Source: Mermis nigrescens (lineage: Eukaryota > Nematoda > Enoplea > Mermithida > Mermithidae). From it: 64,000 nucleotides of DNA. The notes under the pieces were generated by a model, which did no database searches, was not told the origin of the DNA, and worked only from the letters and a program-made list of their open reading frames with translations. Below, in pieces: positions 24,691-34,436 of this stretch (within the stretch, counting starts at the first letter, position 1; every line of letters begins with the position of its first letter). The stretch covers positions 8,112,925-8,176,924 of the forward strand of contig JAVLUZ010000340.1 of assembly GCA_036768485.1 (NCBI GenBank), given 5' to 3'. The position numbers were made by a program, and so were the translations under genes.

Positions 24691-25409
24691 AAGTTCGGAA
24701 ACTATGTAAGCCTAAGGGGAGCCAGCTGCTCCCCACATGGTGCAAAAAAAGAAATAAATTTGCTTGGATTTCTCGAATATATGTAGCTGTTAAAACCATA
24801 TGAGATGGGTTTTAATGCGACTACAGTGCTGTCTTTTTCATAAGTATGAGTCATGACTCATGATTGTTCCTGAACTTTAAATTTGGGAACTTTGTGAAAA
24901 GGTGTCCCAAAAGTGCCGCAAAGGCCTAGACAGTTTTAACATTCACATTCGAAAACTAAGAAAGCTTTGAGCGCATACTCCTCGATCTTCCTAAAGTCTT
25001 TTTAGCACAAGTTTGGTTATAACATTGATCTGATATATAATTATCAAAACCCTCGGCTTATGTACTGTCGATGAAAATTCTTAAAATTTATGCATGAAAT
25101 TATCTGAAACAGACTTTTTATATGTCCTGAATTATTATTGTTTTTAGCGTAGCCCCCGACTTTAAATCCCAAATTTAGTTTACAAACTGAAAAAGTATGT
25201 ACATAAGGACATCTTAGTTCGACCCAATAGTTCCCGAATGTACCTACCTACTCACATACTTAGATACATATATTATCTTAACTCTTCTATGTTAAATTTT
25301 CCTAACCCTGCTTACCAAACTTTTGAGTTCCCGAACTATTTATGTAATGTATTTTTTATTAAATCACGGCCTAATATTATGCAACTTCAATGCAACACCA
25401 CTGAGTGAA

Positions 25410-26378
25410 TTAATATACGCCCACAATGTAGTCGCCAGCGCTCCAAAGTTCGGAGTATTCAACACGGTTGAAATACGAGGCTATTAAATCTTGAAAATTA
25501 AAACGATTTTTAAACCCTAAATCGCGCGACAAAAAATTAATAATTATATCCAGGCCTATAAGCGTATCGATGAAACCAAAAAAGGCTATTCTACGAAAAA
25601 AAGCATCAGTGTGAAAAATAGAAAACCTAATATCAATCTCGCGTATACGTGTGAAAGTGGTAAAAGATCTAGCGAGCGCGAGTTCATCTCTGTAATGAAA
25701 CAAAGGTAGTCGAACTTTACGCGGATTAACAATTTGACTACAACCAATAAAATTGCGATTACTTCCGTAAAAAATAAATTGATAAATATCAAGCCTTTGA
25801 TCCACGAAAATTGACGCCGGGCAATGGGTGTTCAAAACCCATAACGTTTTTGACTCGTGATCCCTGCCGTTGAAAAATAGCGAAAGAACGCGGGGTAGCC
25901 AAGCCACTCGCCGTTGAACTCTAAAAAATATGTACGTAATAATAATTGCAGTAATAATCATATATAATTAATATATTTCGGAATAATCTTTTCAACGCAA
26001 TAATTTAAGGAGATACGGTTTTAGCAAAGCTTAGATGAAAACATGTGAAAACTAACTTTGTAATCTTAAGAAAGCCGGATTAATGAAATCTAAGAGCCGT
26101 TTCATTTTTTCAATCGAAATTATGGCCGAAACTTGAATCAGCGTAATTTTTCTACCAGAATTGGGTGCGGACGGCAACTTCATAGTTATTTTTCGAATTT
26201 CTTTCTCGAAGAAAGAAATAGCAAAACCAAGCGCAAAATCTCTCGCTAAAGGCCAATTAGAAGTCTCTTCAATGAGACTTCTCCATTCTGAGCAAACAAG
26301 CTCACATTTAATTCGAGAAACAGGGTCCAAAACGCCAAAAATTTTTATTTTTACGTTGACAGGCAAAAGACAGAACAT
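25410..26378 (-). CDS. F-box protein, two exons
   Basis: Exon 1 (26378-26057) encodes an N-terminal F-box: LPVNVKIKIFGVLDPVSRIK followed by CELVCSEWRSLIEE, the LP..v...If..L....r.....VC..W pattern. The frame would stop at 26052, but a GTTAGT donor at 26056 and a TTTTTTAGAG acceptor at 25919 allow a 138-base intron, joining in frame to 25918-25410. The total is about 276 residues. F-box proteins recruit substrates to SCF ubiquitin ligases; the C-terminal part is probably the substrate-binding region but has no motif I recognise. A TTCGCGAA palindrome lies 83 bases upstream of the ATG (26461-26468). A viral or captured host origin is possible. Exon 2 is less certain than exon 1. Confidence 0.6.
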
Positions 26379-26605
26379 GATTTTATTAAGAACGCAAGAC
26401 AGAGTGGTGAAAGAATATATCTCAAAACGACTAATAAGATTAACAGACTAAATATTAAAGTTCGCGAACTTTGTTTGTCTGTAGTAATTTCGCAAAGCAA
26501 TGAACTTGCGTATATAATTTTGAATTAAATTCGCTTACATTTTTCATTACTAATAAAACAAAAAATAATAAAATTAAACACTCGTTCCTATTTTGGAAAT
26601 TTCAA

Positions 26606-26833
26606 TCATTGTTCCCCCAAAAGTAATTTTACATATTTAGTTGTTCTTATTATCATTTCATTATCAACTGTAACTGCCTGCACGGGGCCAGTAGTTGGTT
26701 TAAAAAAGGCGATTTTGCTGCAAGCCTTTAAAAACTCATCTTTTAATAGGCCAAAATCACACACGAACCACTCAATTGGCTCTTTTGTCTCAGAGTATAC
26801 ACAAAAAATCTGCAATCTACGAAAACACTTCAT
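26606..26833 (-). CDS. Hypothetical protein, 75 aa
   Basis: It has an ATG at 26833. A TTCCCGAA palindrome (26894-26901) lies about 60 bases upstream, as for other genes of this block. The protein contains IEWFVCDFGLLKDEFLKACS and shows no signal peptide or membrane segment. It could be a fragment of a larger F-box-type or other protein. No family was recognised, and coding status rests on length, upstream element and amino-acid composition. Confidence 0.4.
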   Translation of the reverse strand: MKCFRRLQIFCVYSETKEPIEWFVCDFGLLKDEFLKACSKIAFFKPTTGPVQAVTVDNEMIIRTTKYVKLLLGEQ

Positions 26834-26892
26834 GCTATTAACCTATTACTTACGTACCTACCTATTTTCCCGATAATGATGTACATAAAAAA

Positions 26893-26980
26893 GTTCCCGA
26901 ACTATTAATTGATATATAACTCATCCTATTAGCTCAAACTTCCCGAACTAAGTTCCCGAACTAATAATCGATATATAACT
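26893..26980 (+). promoter_or_regulatory. Duplicated palindrome-TATA promoter module
   Basis: Two copies, 60 bases apart, read AGTTCCCGAACT, then about 10 bases, then a TATATAA box (palindromes 26893-26904 and 26952-26963; TATA near 26911 and 26972), followed by CTCATCCTA. A third TTCCCGAA lies at 26940. The same spacing is seen at 29974-30000 and 31181-31210. No gene follows on the plus strand before the MITE at 27134, so the plus-strand target gene may be lost. The first palindrome may also serve the minus-strand gene at 26833. Confidence 0.6.
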
Positions 26981-27133
26981 CATCCTACTAGCTCGGTACT
27001 TACATCAGAGCCCACTTCTCGATTTGTCGATATTTACCTACATAACCATTTATTTTGATAACGAAAATGTACAAAAAATAAAAACATGTTGCAGAAATGA
27101 ATTAAAACGGATAGAACGAAATTATCTGGTAAC

Positions 27134-27394
27134 CATACGTGGGCAGCAAGAAAATTCTGGGGGGGGGGGTGCAAGATTTTTTGAAGGTCGAAAAATGGCC
27201 TTAAAAATGGTGGTATGGCGATAAAAACACCATTTTTCGACGTTTCTCATCAAGCACTATCCATTGGCATCAAAAAATTGCGAAAAAAACGAAAAAAAAT
27301 TTTCAAAAATTGAATTCTGGGGGGGGGGGGTATTCTGATTTCTGTGGGGGGGTATTTTGGTTTCTGGGGGTGCATACCCCCACGCCCAGGTGTG
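27134..27394 (+). mobile_element. G-rich MITE copy 7
   Basis: It starts CATACGTGGGC and ends GCCCAGGTGTG, flanked by an exact 8-bp duplication CTGGTAAC (27126-27133 and 27395-27402). It is inserted in the Polinton-like block. Confidence 0.92.
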
Positions 27395-27816
27395 CTGGTA
27401 ACCCCAATCGTAAATGCCGACCACAACGCGCACTTTTGTACACGAAAAGCCGTTTCTGAAAAAGATTATTAGCATGAGATATAAAACGTGAAAAAATATT
27501 AACAGCAGTAATCATACTTGGAATTCCCTTCCCAGAAAAACCTTTACCCTCCATGATTTCCGATTTTCAAGGTTTTCAGAAAATCATAGAAAACTTACGT
27601 TTTTGAGCTTTTTTATCTGTTTTTGGAATATTTGCTCAAAATTTTCAATTTCTTCACAGAAGCGTGTCTTTCAACTAAATTTTGAATTTAGTGTGACAAA
27701 GAAATATGCAACATCGTCTGGGACGCCCAAAAATATATTTGAATACTGCTAATTTGAAGGAATGGCTTCATATTAGCAGTAAGTAAAACGGCTATGAAAA
27801 GAATTTAGGTACTAAC

Positions 27817-28107
27817 TTATGGTCGAAGCCCACTTTGTATCCAGAAATTGTTCTCGAATACTCGCCTATATCGCCCATTTCTATTTTCATGATAGTAATT
27901 TTCCATTTTGAGAGTTTCACAGACTACTTGACGAACTTTGGCCTTCCCGATCGTGAAAAACGATGGAAGTGTACCGTCCTCATTGAAAGCTTTTTTCTTG
28001 ACGTGTTTCGCTAAATGTTTCCAGTAATAATCCTTAGTGGTTTTCGCGAAATCTTCCACATTTGGCCCGAATACATAATCTGACCACATGAATTTCGAAT
28101 GGTCCAT
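27817..28107 (-). CDS. Hypothetical protein, 96 aa
   Basis: ATG at 28107. The product is basic and rich in aromatic residues (DYYWKHLAKHVKKKAF, KMENYYHENRNGRYRRVFEN), without signal peptide or membrane segment. A GTTAGT lies directly after the TAA stop, so an intron in a 3' untranslated part is possible. A TTCCGGAA palindrome (28236-28243) lies about 130 bases upstream. I do not recognise the family; the Lys/Arg/Tyr pattern would suit nucleic-acid binding, which is only a guess. Confidence 0.45.
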   Translation of the reverse strand: MDHSKFMWSDYVFGPNVEDFAKTTKDYYWKHLAKHVKKKAFNEDGTLPSFFTIGKAKVRQVVCETLKMENYYHENRNGRYRRVFENNFWIQSGLRP

Positions 28108-28513
28108 TGAATAAATGAAAAACGTAGGTCAAAAAACGAGCGAAAGCATGAAATTCAGTCAGCCAAAGAAGCGAAGTTGTATATGCGTTATGTATATGCG
28201 ATGATTCTACAGTAAGCAGGCTCAGCTAGTCAAGTTCCGGAACTACTTTTCTTAATAGCGTAGCCTGCGGGTACGGCTAGCTAAGCTACCTACCGAGCTA
28301 ATATTATTAATAACATAGCCTGTATGTTTCATGATATTCACTTTCACGTCGCATTTACCTACAACCCGTCAAGTTTATGTTTCAATTTTCATATGAATCG
28401 TTCTAGATATTTAGGGTTATTTATGTAAAAATGAAAATTTGTAATTTAATAGCAACTCTGGACACTCAATCTCCTTTGAGACTTGACTGAAATCGCTTCT
28501 AAATACTCATAAC

Positions 28514-28957
28514 ATGGTTAAATATAAACCGGTTTTAGGAAGTTTTCCGGGTCTAAGTCTTAAACTAACGAGTCCAAAAGCTACTGTACTCTTATTTCGA
28601 AATGGAAAGCTCGTTTCTACCGGCACCACAACTGACAAAGAGGCTAAAGCTTCATTAGCTCAAATTTTAGAACTTTGCGAGCTAGATTCGACTCTTTTGA
28701 ATAATATACGAATAAATAATTATGTTGCCACCGGGAATGTAGGTTTCACTGTTAATTTATATAAGGTGTACGAAAAATGTAAACCCCGTGCCCTGTATGA
28801 ACCTGAGATTTTTCCAGCTTTACTGTACAAAATGAATCATCGCGTTTCTGTTAATGTATTTTCTACAGGAAAATATGTAATTACAGGCCCTAACAGGAAA
28901 AGTGATTTATACCGAGGTGATGTCATCATTCGTAGTATATTAGCGAGCTGCAAATGA
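28514..28957 (+). CDS. TBP-like protein (TATA-binding protein homologue)
   Basis: A 147-residue intronless frame with an ATG start. It shows the two-repeat plan of the TBP core. Repeat 1 has SPKATVLLFRNGKLVSTGTT, comparable to the strand that ends in SGK-VCTGA in cellular TBPs. A linker INNYVATGNVGF follows, then repeat 2 with YEPEIFPALLYKM and VNVFSTGKYVITG. The YEPE-FP-L-YKM block is the most diagnostic TBP motif. The first strand of the saddle seems short, making it smaller than the usual 180-residue core. It would bind TATA boxes and recruit transcription machinery; several genes around it have TATA boxes at fixed distance from a palindrome. The next gene starts 22 bases downstream on the same strand. 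Confidence 0.75.
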   Translation: MVKYKPVLGSFPGLSLKLTSPKATVLLFRNGKLVSTGTTTDKEAKASLAQILELCELDSTLLNNIRINNYVATGNVGFTVNLYKVYEKCKPRALYEPEIFPALLYKMNHRVSVNVFSTGKYVITGPNRKSDLYRGDVIIRSILASCK

Positions 28958-28978
28958 AAAATTTTCATTGTTTTAAAA

Positions 28979-29431
28979 ATGCCGTCTACTATAGAGACGA
29001 CAATTTCGATTCCGGAAGAATTTTGCGCCAGTGATATAAAAGTTAAAATTACGCACAGATTTTTATTCATCGAAGCTCGGCGAACCGATGGGGTCAAAGG
29101 ATTGAATTTTACGAAACATTTCTTTAAAACGTGTAAAAGATTACAGCGAAACTTTGATTTGCAAAACATTGGAGCTTATTACGCCAAAAATATGGTTCGT
29201 ATTAGCACAAATTCGCAAAGAAGCGGCGAAACGAAATTAAACATTGATACAAGTTTAGCTAGAACTGTAAAGCCTATGCGGCATCTAGAACTAGCCGTAT
29301 TTCCTGCCAACCAGGAGCACGCCGAGCGGATATTGAAGGGCTTTTGGGTTTCAGACGAAGTGGTCGAAAGATCTATACCTGGTCCTGATGAATCATTAGA
29401 AGAATTTGGATTTATTTTACCTCATGACTGA
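28979..29431 (+). CDS. Possible HSP20/alpha-crystallin-like protein
   Basis: 150 residues, ATG start, 22 bases after the TBP-like gene and so possibly co-transcribed. The N-terminal half reads ISIPEEFCASDIKVKITHRF and LFIEAR, then FTKHFFK and FDLQNIGAYYAKNMVRIST. This matches the beta-strand spacing of small heat-shock proteins (v.vPgf...di.vkv....l.i.g.r ... f.r.f.lP..vd...i.a....gvl.i). The C-terminal half is unrelated to that family and acidic at the end (PGPDESLEEFG). If correct it would be a chaperone or virion-associated protein. Similarity is moderate and the assignment tentative. Confidence 0.5.
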   Translation: MPSTIETTISIPEEFCASDIKVKITHRFLFIEARRTDGVKGLNFTKHFFKTCKRLQRNFDLQNIGAYYAKNMVRISTNSQRSGETKLNIDTSLARTVKPMRHLELAVFPANQEHAERILKGFWVSDEVVERSIPGPDESLEEFGFILPHD

Positions 29432-29467
29432 AGGTGATTATTGTTCTTCCTAACGTGTTGTAAAATT

Positions 29468-29870
29468 TCATTTTTGACGAATCTTATAGTATACAAAATC
29501 GTTAAAGTTACTAATAACGCAATACAACTTATGAATTTCGTTCGAAATTGTGCTTAATTCTTCTTTATGCCTACATTTCATGTCATTTTCTAAACATCGG
29601 CCTTCGATTTTTAATCCATTAAAATTTTCATCAATTTTTAGACAGTTTTTACAGTATGGGGTAAATTTCATAAAATCTAATTGCGGGAAAAAGCGAAGAA
29701 AAATTTTTCCAGTCTGAAATTTGAAAGTCGCAGCTGTCTTTGAGAAGCACAGAACGGACGTTTCGAGACAAATTTACATAGGTGTCTAGTTTTTCGCAAA
29801 ATGCGCATGTTTCGTTGTATATGCACTTAGCATACGCTGTAGTAAAGAATACAAATAAGAAAAGATACAT
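29468..29870 (-). pseudogene. Secreted Cys-rich protein with one frameshift
   Basis: The ATG at 29870 is followed by a typical signal peptide (MYLFLFVFFTTAYA) and a Cys-containing mature part (CIYNETCAFCEKL). The frame is lost near 29685 in a TTTTTCCC run. The continuation in another frame (from about 29680 to 29468) carries more cysteines (CKNCLKI, GRCLEND, KLYC), so a single-base indel probably split a gene of about 130 codons. A TATA box on the minus strand at 29907-29900, with a palindrome directly upstream (29911-29918), points to a real gene. Function is unknown. Confidence 0.5.
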
Positions 29871-29899
29871 TTTTGTTTTATTTCAATGAAATAGTAATG

Positions 29900-30000
29900 T
29901 ATTTATAATGTTCCGGAACTTTTAAGTTCGGGAACTATGAATGACTCACTCTCAATTCTGATTGGTTGAAAAAGTTCCGGAAGAATCTTGCCTATAAATA
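29900..30000. promoter_or_regulatory. Divergent palindrome-TATA promoters
   Basis: The minus-strand gene at 29870 has TATAAATA at 29907-29900 with TTCCGGAA at 29911-29918 and TTCGGGAA at 29927-29934 upstream of it. The plus-strand gene at 30051 has TTCCGGAA at 29975-29982 and TATAAATA at 29993-30000. In both directions the palindrome sits a few to about ten bases before the TATA box, which strongly suggests that it is a promoter element. Confidence 0.7.
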
Positions 30001-30050
30001 CTAGAAACGAGTTCGCGAATCTTATTCTTATTCCTGTTTTATTAGTCATC

Positions 30051-30302
30051 ATGGCCGAACGGGACGAATTTGCTGATTTACGAAACGTTATTGAATCGAA
30101 AGTGTGGGTCGGAAACGAGAAATTAATTGGAGTTTTATTGCAAAAAGTCATCGCGTTTGGCCAGCAGGGTCGTCGAGACGCCATTACAGCCGAATTTTGG
30201 GCTTCGATTATCGAAGATGGAAGCTCGCAGCAGTTGACTGAGCCGATTATTACGAAAGAATCGCTTCAAATCCTGATCGATAGTAGATTGTGGATTAACT
30301 GA
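30051..30302 (+). CDS. Hypothetical protein, 83 aa
   Basis: It has an ATG in a good context (ATCATGGCC), 51 bases after a TATAAATA box and 68 after a TTCCGGAA palindrome. The product is helical and mildly acidic (ERDEFADLRNVIESKVWVG, ITKESLQILIDSRLWIN), with no signal peptide or membrane segment. An overlapping downstream frame continues toward the polymerase-type region, so it could be the N-terminal part of that protein separated by a frameshift. No family was recognised. Confidence 0.5.
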   Translation: MAERDEFADLRNVIESKVWVGNEKLIGVLLQKVIAFGQQGRRDAITAEFWASIIEDGSSQQLTEPIITKESLQILIDSRLWIN

Positions 30303-30336
30303 GCCGACTATTATTTCATTTATATTTGCGAAATTT

Positions 30337-30910
30337 TTGGATTTACGTTTATCGACAGCCGAGCAGCAGAATTTCGGCTCACCTCAATTTTGGGACCTTA
30401 TTTTCGGCGAAGATTTTAGTGAGCAAGTAGGAGGCGGTCGCGAAATTTCTGATTTTTATGATATTGGCGAGGAGTACCGGGTTCGCGTGAAACGGTTTAA
30501 TTCTGAAGCTATTGCATTCGATATTCGATTCAAGAATGTGTCTGAAATTACTCCTCTACACTTGCCCTTAATTTTAAACGATATTTTAAATCGCGGCATT
30601 GGGCGACAGAAGGAACGACCGCGACCGAGTTGGCGTTGAGCTTCAGCACCCAAGTTTGGACCGGGTCGTTTTAGTCCCATTTACGGCAACGGAGGCTATG
30701 ACGGCCGATAAAATTTTATCGGTGGTCGAAAAGGTGCAGCAGTCGGAACGCGAGTTTGGATTTGACGAATCGTTAAATTTCAAAATGGTTATCGTTGAAC
30801 AACCGAGAGGCGGCGGTAAAGATATTACGAAAGAACGACGACCAGGATCGTTAACTTCGACGACTGGTTCTCTAGACACAGCGGCCACGGTGGCTGCTTT
30901 CTTCAAGTGA
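30337..30910 (+). pseudogene. Polinton-type DNA polymerase N-terminal region, frameshifted
   Basis: Two frames overlap at 30599-30639. The first has FNSEAIAFDIRFKNVS and LPLILNDILNRGIG; the second has DRVGVELQHPSLDRVVLVPF, then TADKILSVVEKVQQSEREFG and a Gly-rich PRGGGKD. This order (F-x-F-x-F block, D-R-x-G-v-x-l-x-H-P-x-L-D-x-x-i-x-l-P-F, then v-x-q-S-x-x-x-F) is what I know from the region before the catalytic part of protein-primed DNA polymerases of Polintons and related viruses. One indel near 30600 separates the frames. No exonuclease or polymerase catalytic motif follows, because the block ends before the foldback element. Confidence 0.65.
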
Positions 30911-31131
30911 GGAAATAGAGTTTTGCTGAAATTTCCGGAAAATTTCAGTGGAATGCGCGAAAATCAATTTCTCAACGATATTATACGCTCTTAATTCTCG
31001 GAAACACTAAAAAATTTAGTGCTTGTTGTTTGAATTAGTTTGCGAATTTCTCTTTATTCTGAGCAGTAACTAAATATTTTTTCATAAAGCGTTAACCATA
31101 CATCAATGCATAAATATCTTTTTTACAATAG

Positions 31132-31210
31132 TTCCCGAACAATTAATCGATACATAACTGTGTAGTTCCCGAACTACAAAAGTTCCGGAACTACGTGCTC
31201 AAATATAAAT
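31132..31210 (+). promoter_or_regulatory. Triple palindrome with TATA box
   Basis: TTCCCGAA at 31132-31139 and 31166-31173 and TTCCGGAA at 31183-31190 are followed by ATATAAAT at 31203-31210. Spacing from the last palindrome to the TATA box matches the module at 26893 and 29975. The gene following (31272) has no in-frame ATG, so the original target is damaged or begins elsewhere. Confidence 0.55.
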
Positions 31211-31271
31211 CAATGATTAATAATTTTTCTTTTTAATATAATGTACCCATAAATATGTAAAAATACAATTT

Positions 31272-31544
31272 GTGGGAAAATTTTTGTTAAATGTTAATGC
31301 TCAAATTTTAAAGATAAAAAACGACGACAATCTGTGTTTGGCAAGAGCTGTCATCGTCGCTAAAGCTCGCCTAGACAAACACGTGCAGTACGATAGAATT
31401 CGAAAAGGCGATAAGCATAGGGATAACATCCAAAGGCGATTGGCTCAGAAACTACTTACTGATTCGGGACTAGGCGAATTCACGGAAAAAGCTGGTTTAA
31501 ATGAAGCTCGACAAATTCAAGTATATAACTATATTTTAAAATAA
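31272..31544 (+). pseudogene. Polinton-type polymerase segment (DNLCLARA domain), isolated
   Basis: The frame reads IKNDDNLCLARAVIVAKARL, then YDRIRKGDKHRDNIQRRLAQ and a GLNEARQIQVYNYIL end. The DNLC-RA-v-AKA motif followed by a short helical stretch and an E..xFQ-like end is characteristic of the N-terminal part of Polinton and related type-B polymerases, directly after the region seen at 30337-30910. No ATG begins the frame and it stops at 31544 before any catalytic domain. Either an intron or an insertion separates it from the preceding piece, or it was cut off when the foldback element or a rearrangement removed the rest. Confidence 0.6.
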
Positions 31545-32999
31545 ATATAATCGTTCAATCATTCATACATGCGCTATTTATTTCTTAAATATGAGGCTTA
31601 GGTTTATATCACTTAAAAAATTATGTAGTATTTGTATCATACTAGCTCAATCATCCGCAAATTTACTATTTATTTCTCAAAAATGTCGAGGGGTTGTGTT
31701 TTTTGTGTCTTTTATGAATTAAAATTATATATCATAGGTAGCGCGTTAGCGCGTACCTATAATATACTTGGGTACCCTCAACACCTGGGCACCCCCTACA
31801 GCTATAACGGGACACTTCTGGAAGGTGCGGTTTTTTTTAAAAGAAAGATAATAAAAAATTCGCTGCCCGTGTTTTTTTGTTTTTCTTGAAACTCAAAATT
31901 GACTGTGTAAAGAAGGTGTAAAGTTTTTGTGTAACGTTATAACAGGACAAATTTTGGGACCTTTTTACTGCGGCATGTGGACAACTGAGTATTGATGACT
32001 CGAAGGATTGAACAGAATAGGATAATAGAGGGATGAATTCTACAGATGACACTTTTTTTGTTTTTTGAAATTCGCATTATTTATCGAACGGCAGTGTAAA
32101 GAGTGCGAAAATCTGGGGGTGAAAAAGCACTTTTTGGTCGAGTTTTCAACCTTCCTATGTCCGATACTAACTCCGGTTATGAGGTTTTTAAAATGTTTTC
32201 TGACAGAAATGTAGAGCGGATCAAGGGCTACATTCTGCATATAAGCAAAGTCTTCTATGCTCTATGGTGAGTTAGATCCTGGGGTTTAAAGTTTACACTC
32301 TAGTGGATGGTGTAAAAAACGGATTTTAACTAAGATTTCTCTGCCAAATTTTTCCGCTTATGAGTCAGTGCAAATCGAAGACAGCATTAATAAAGTGCCT
32401 CACAGGGGCTAAACATCGCAGCAAACCGCATTTAAAAACGCAATATTGAGTTATTTATGGGGGTGTAAAGTTCGAAATCAGAGGTAAAAAATGGGCTAAA
32501 AAACACGTTTTTTCCGAAGTTTGATTGATAAATCATGCCAAATAATTTTTGCAACAGAATTTTGGCACACAGGAATGTACTACGATTTAAAAGCTACAAA
32601 TTGTACCAAACCGAATTTCTTTAAACTCAATGGGGAGTTCGGTACGGAATTTTAAAGTTTACAGTGTTCTAAATGATGGAAAATACGTTTTTGTTGCGTT
32701 TTTTGTTCGCCACTTTCTCCGTCCAGAAGTCGGGATAAGTCTAATAGAATAAAAATAAAGTGCTTTATATCGGGTGCATGTCAAAGCAAATTGTCTATAC
32801 ATTAATATTTAGCGAGTGTAAAGTCAAAAATTTGGAGTTTTGAATGCGTTTCTGTCTTGTTTTTTCTGCCTGCTTCTCCGGTTACGAGTCAGGGACACGT
32901 TTATCAAGTCTAGAAATGGACCAGGAATCAAATTTGATATGCCAGTCTGGCGCATATGTTTACACTCTACGGTGTTGTAAAGTAGTTTACACCAATTGT

Positions 33000-33830
33000 T
33001 AGTTTGCCCATAGAACATTATGTAGACTTAATTTTTTCATAAATATTAATCGTAATATCGGAACAATATCAAAATTACGAATCTGACTAAAATCTTCTTT
33101 ACACTAGGTGTTTACATGAAGTTTACACTACATATATATTTATCTTCGTTTTTGAGCATTCCTGAAACCTAATTTTTTCTTGGAGCCTAGAAGTTTTCAA
33201 AGGATCAAATGTGAGACGTCACGTAGGCGCGTTTGTTTACATCCAACAGTGATGTAAAGTAGTTTACATTCATTGTTTATATGTCCTCAGACCATTGTAG
33301 AGACATAATTTTTTCATGAATGTTGATCATAATATCCGAGTAATTTTTTACACTGCATGTTAGCCTTTGTTCTAGAGCATTGCAAAAATCGAAATTTTTT
33401 CCTGAGATATAAAAATTTACAGGGAATGAAATATATACGTCAATTGGGCGCGCTTGCTTACACTCAGCAGTATTGCAAAGTGGTTTAAACCTAATGTTTA
33501 TTGTCTTTAAAACATTATGGAGACTCATTTTTCCATAAATGTTGAAAGAAATATCGGAGCAATATCAAAATTACGAATCCGACTAAAATATTCTTTACGC
33601 TATGTGTTTGTGTAAAGTTTACGTTACGTGTTAACCCTAATTCGATAGACTTGCAGAGACTTTGTAACTGAAGTCAAGAAATTTTCAAGGATTCATATGT
33701 GAGACATCAATTAAGTGAGTTTGTTTTACCCTCAAAAGTAATCTAAAGTGATTTAAAAATTATGTTCAAGTGTCCTTAGATCATTGAAGAGATGTAATTT
33801 TGTCTTAAATGGGTTGCATTAAAGTTAAAT
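33000..33830 (+). repeat. Internal tandem repeats in foldback arm
   Basis: Units of about 220-275 bases share an ACATTATG-AGAC-TAATTTTTTCATAAAT block followed by an AATATCGG-type block; block starts are near 33015, 33290, 33511 and 33778. Each unit also carries GTAAAGT.GTTTACA. The mirror copies lie in the right arm (about 36600-37430) and in foldback copy 2. The unit may be a binding-site array or a former satellite captured by the element. Confidence 0.65.
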
Positions 33831-34436
33831 CTTTCTTAGCCGTGTTTATAATATGTTTCACAAAATCTTACACATGGAGAGCTATCGTTTAATTGATGTA
33901 AATTGCCTGCAAAAGTGGTTTAAAATGAACCAGCAATCACACTACTGTGCACAGAAGTCGACAAAGATATACAGCTTTATTGTAATCATGTACATTAATA
34001 AGCCGTAAACTGTTAGTATTCTCTACACCTAGTAGTTGTGTAAAGTTTGCACTATTCATTTGTTGTTAATATGTAGTCTATACTACAAATTTATTTTACT
34101 ACCAAATCAAAGCGTTAGTGTTCCTTACATTTGATATTTGCGTGAAGTTTTTGAATTTTTGCCGAAAATCTTTGCCTTCTAATTTACCAACATCCCGCCT
34201 TTTCCATTTTCTTGAAGTTTAAAATCTTTTATAATTCTCTCATAATTTAATGGTAGGTTTTAACTTTAAGTTTCTCTTGGTTTACAACTCTCGCTTAGCA
34301 AGCTCATTTTTCAAAACTTTTTCATAGTGATCAGATTAGTTGCGTTTAGTTTGGAATTGGTGGACGGTCGTTATTTTATTACTCGGCTTAAATAAACCAA
34401 GTGACTATCTTTTGATTATTTTCTTCATCGCAAATT

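Larger units (their letters stand above)
24382..31732. mobile_element. Polinton/adintovirus-like element remnant
   Basis: This block lies between the hAT right flank and the foldback left end. It has short, closely spaced genes on both strands, two pieces of a Polinton-type DNA polymerase N-terminal region (30337-30910 and 31272-31544), a TBP-like gene and a possible HSP20-like gene. A promoter palindrome AGTTCSSGAACT recurs through it (about 17 TTCNNGAA sites counted, most with C or G in the centre). No capsid, packaging ATPase, integrase or polymerase catalytic domain is present, and no terminal repeats are visible. It is a fragment, or one end, of a larger virus-like element. The hAT at its left edge may separate it from further sequence. 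Confidence 0.6.

Noticed and set aside
24531..24803. 90-residue open frame over the tandem repeat near 24600
   Set aside because: It follows the repeat units and uses a non-ATG start; no coding signature.
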